Assembly: GCF_004217285.1 (NCBI RefSeq)
Contig: NZ_SHKS01000002.1
Span: forward strand, 248,001 to 312,000
Direction: 5' to 3'
Length of the DNA stretch: 64,000 nucleotides
Origin: Streptomyces sp. BK239
Lineage (GTDB): Bacteria > Actinomycetota > Actinomycetes > Streptomycetales > Streptomycetaceae
The notes under the pieces were generated by a model. It had not been told where the DNA came from. It worked only from the letters and a program-made list of their open reading frames with translations, and did not search any database. The translations under genes and the position numbers were made by a program. Positions 63,779-64,000 of this stretch are shown here, piece after piece (within the stretch, counting starts at the first letter, position 1; each line of letters starts with the position of its first letter).

Positions 63779-64000
63779 TCACAGAGACGTGCTCTCCCCC
63801 GGCGCCAGCCGCCGGTGCTCCGCGCCGCCGAGGGCCCCGATCTGGTTGTCGTAGATGGGACGGGCGAGGTCGGTGAGGAGCGCGTCGTGGATGTCGTAGG
63901 CGCGCTGCGGCTTCACCTCGCGGACGTAGTCGATGACTTCGGAGATCTTGCTCCAGGGGGCCATGACGGGGAGCATCAGCGTCTCCACGGCGGTGCCGGG
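63779..64000 (-). CDS. MBL-fold metallo-hydrolase, C-terminal fragment
   Basis: Only the last 73 codons are in the window; the gene continues off the right edge. The visible end has LMLPVMAPWSKISEVIDYVREVKPQ and AYDIHDALL, as in the C-terminus of beta-lactamase-like hydrolases of the UlaG/RNase Z type. It ends 30 bp before the xth start on the same strand and may be cotranscribed with it. The metal-binding HxHxDH motif lies outside the window, so the call is provisional. Confidence 0.6.
   Translation of the reverse strand, partial: PGTAVETLMLPVMAPWSKISEVIDYVREVKPQRAYDIHDALLTDLARPIYDNQIGALGGAEHRRLAPGESTSL

Overview
The window is high-GC actinobacterial DNA whose gene content, codon use and dispersed GC-rich intergenic elements fit a Streptomyces chromosome. 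Typical genus markers are an ECF41-like sigma factor, a ClpC2-type unfoldase, an Ada-AlkA fusion, F420-dependent enzymes and GlnR-era nitrogen genes. Most genes are ordinary conserved or arm-proximal Streptomyces genes. I see no prophage, transposase, CRISPR array, tRNA or rRNA. Both edges cut a gene: an M55 peptidase on the left and an MBL-fold hydrolase on the right.

1-9 kb holds small regulatory and stress genes. An ECF41-like sigma factor faces a DoxX-like membrane protein across a 5-copy tandem repeat, and the DoxX gene has a promoter resembling the ECF41 consensus. Then come a methyltransferase, a PAS-only protein, an SRPBCC protein, a radical SAM protein behind a LexA-type box, a secreted S33 peptidase, a RidA/GNAT pair and a HEAT-repeat protein. 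9.2-20.2 kb is the metabolic core: a tandem-fused 3-hydroxyacyl-CoA dehydrogenase, a TetR-family regulator, and the ethylmalonyl-CoA pathway operon ccr-ecm-mcl-mch-mcd for C2/acetyl-CoA assimilation. It is followed by psd-pssA for phosphatidylethanolamine synthesis.

20.4-29.6 kb carries glycerate kinase (convergent), an ADP-ribosylglycohydrolase-Nudix-Sir2 run suggestive of ADP-ribose handling, an orphan VapB-like antitoxin, an alkylation-repair pair (Ada-AlkA fusion and Ogt), a membrane protein and dihydrolipoyl dehydrogenase. 29.7-44.1 kb holds a very large Tat-exported GH2 beta-galactosidase with a LamG-like insertion, a single-chain NADPH-type nitrate reductase (molybdopterin domain fused to a diflavin reductase), a macro-domain protein, a phytoene-desaturase-like oxidoreductase, an inositol-phosphatase-like enzyme, a gamma-glutamyltransferase homologue and a small exported protein.

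44.1-53.2 kb is one leftward nucleobase-catabolism cluster: NCS1 permease, LLM-class F420 oxidoreductase, dihydropyrimidinase, beta-ureidopropionase, PucR regulator, class III aminotransferase and a second beta-ureidopropionase paralogue. It encodes ring opening, N-carbamoyl hydrolysis and transamination of the resulting beta-alanine, but no classical dihydropyrimidine dehydrogenase. The F420 enzyme is therefore the obvious candidate for the missing redox step. 53.5-64 kb carries a large low-complexity protein, an XRE regulator/methionine aminopeptidase pair sharing a tiny promoter region, a 100-bp tandem repeat, ClpC2, a secreted gamma-glutamyltransferase, an unrecognised membrane-anchored protein, a small DUF protein and exonuclease III.

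All calls come from reading the sequence and translations by eye. Family names rest on recognised motifs, and no database search was run.
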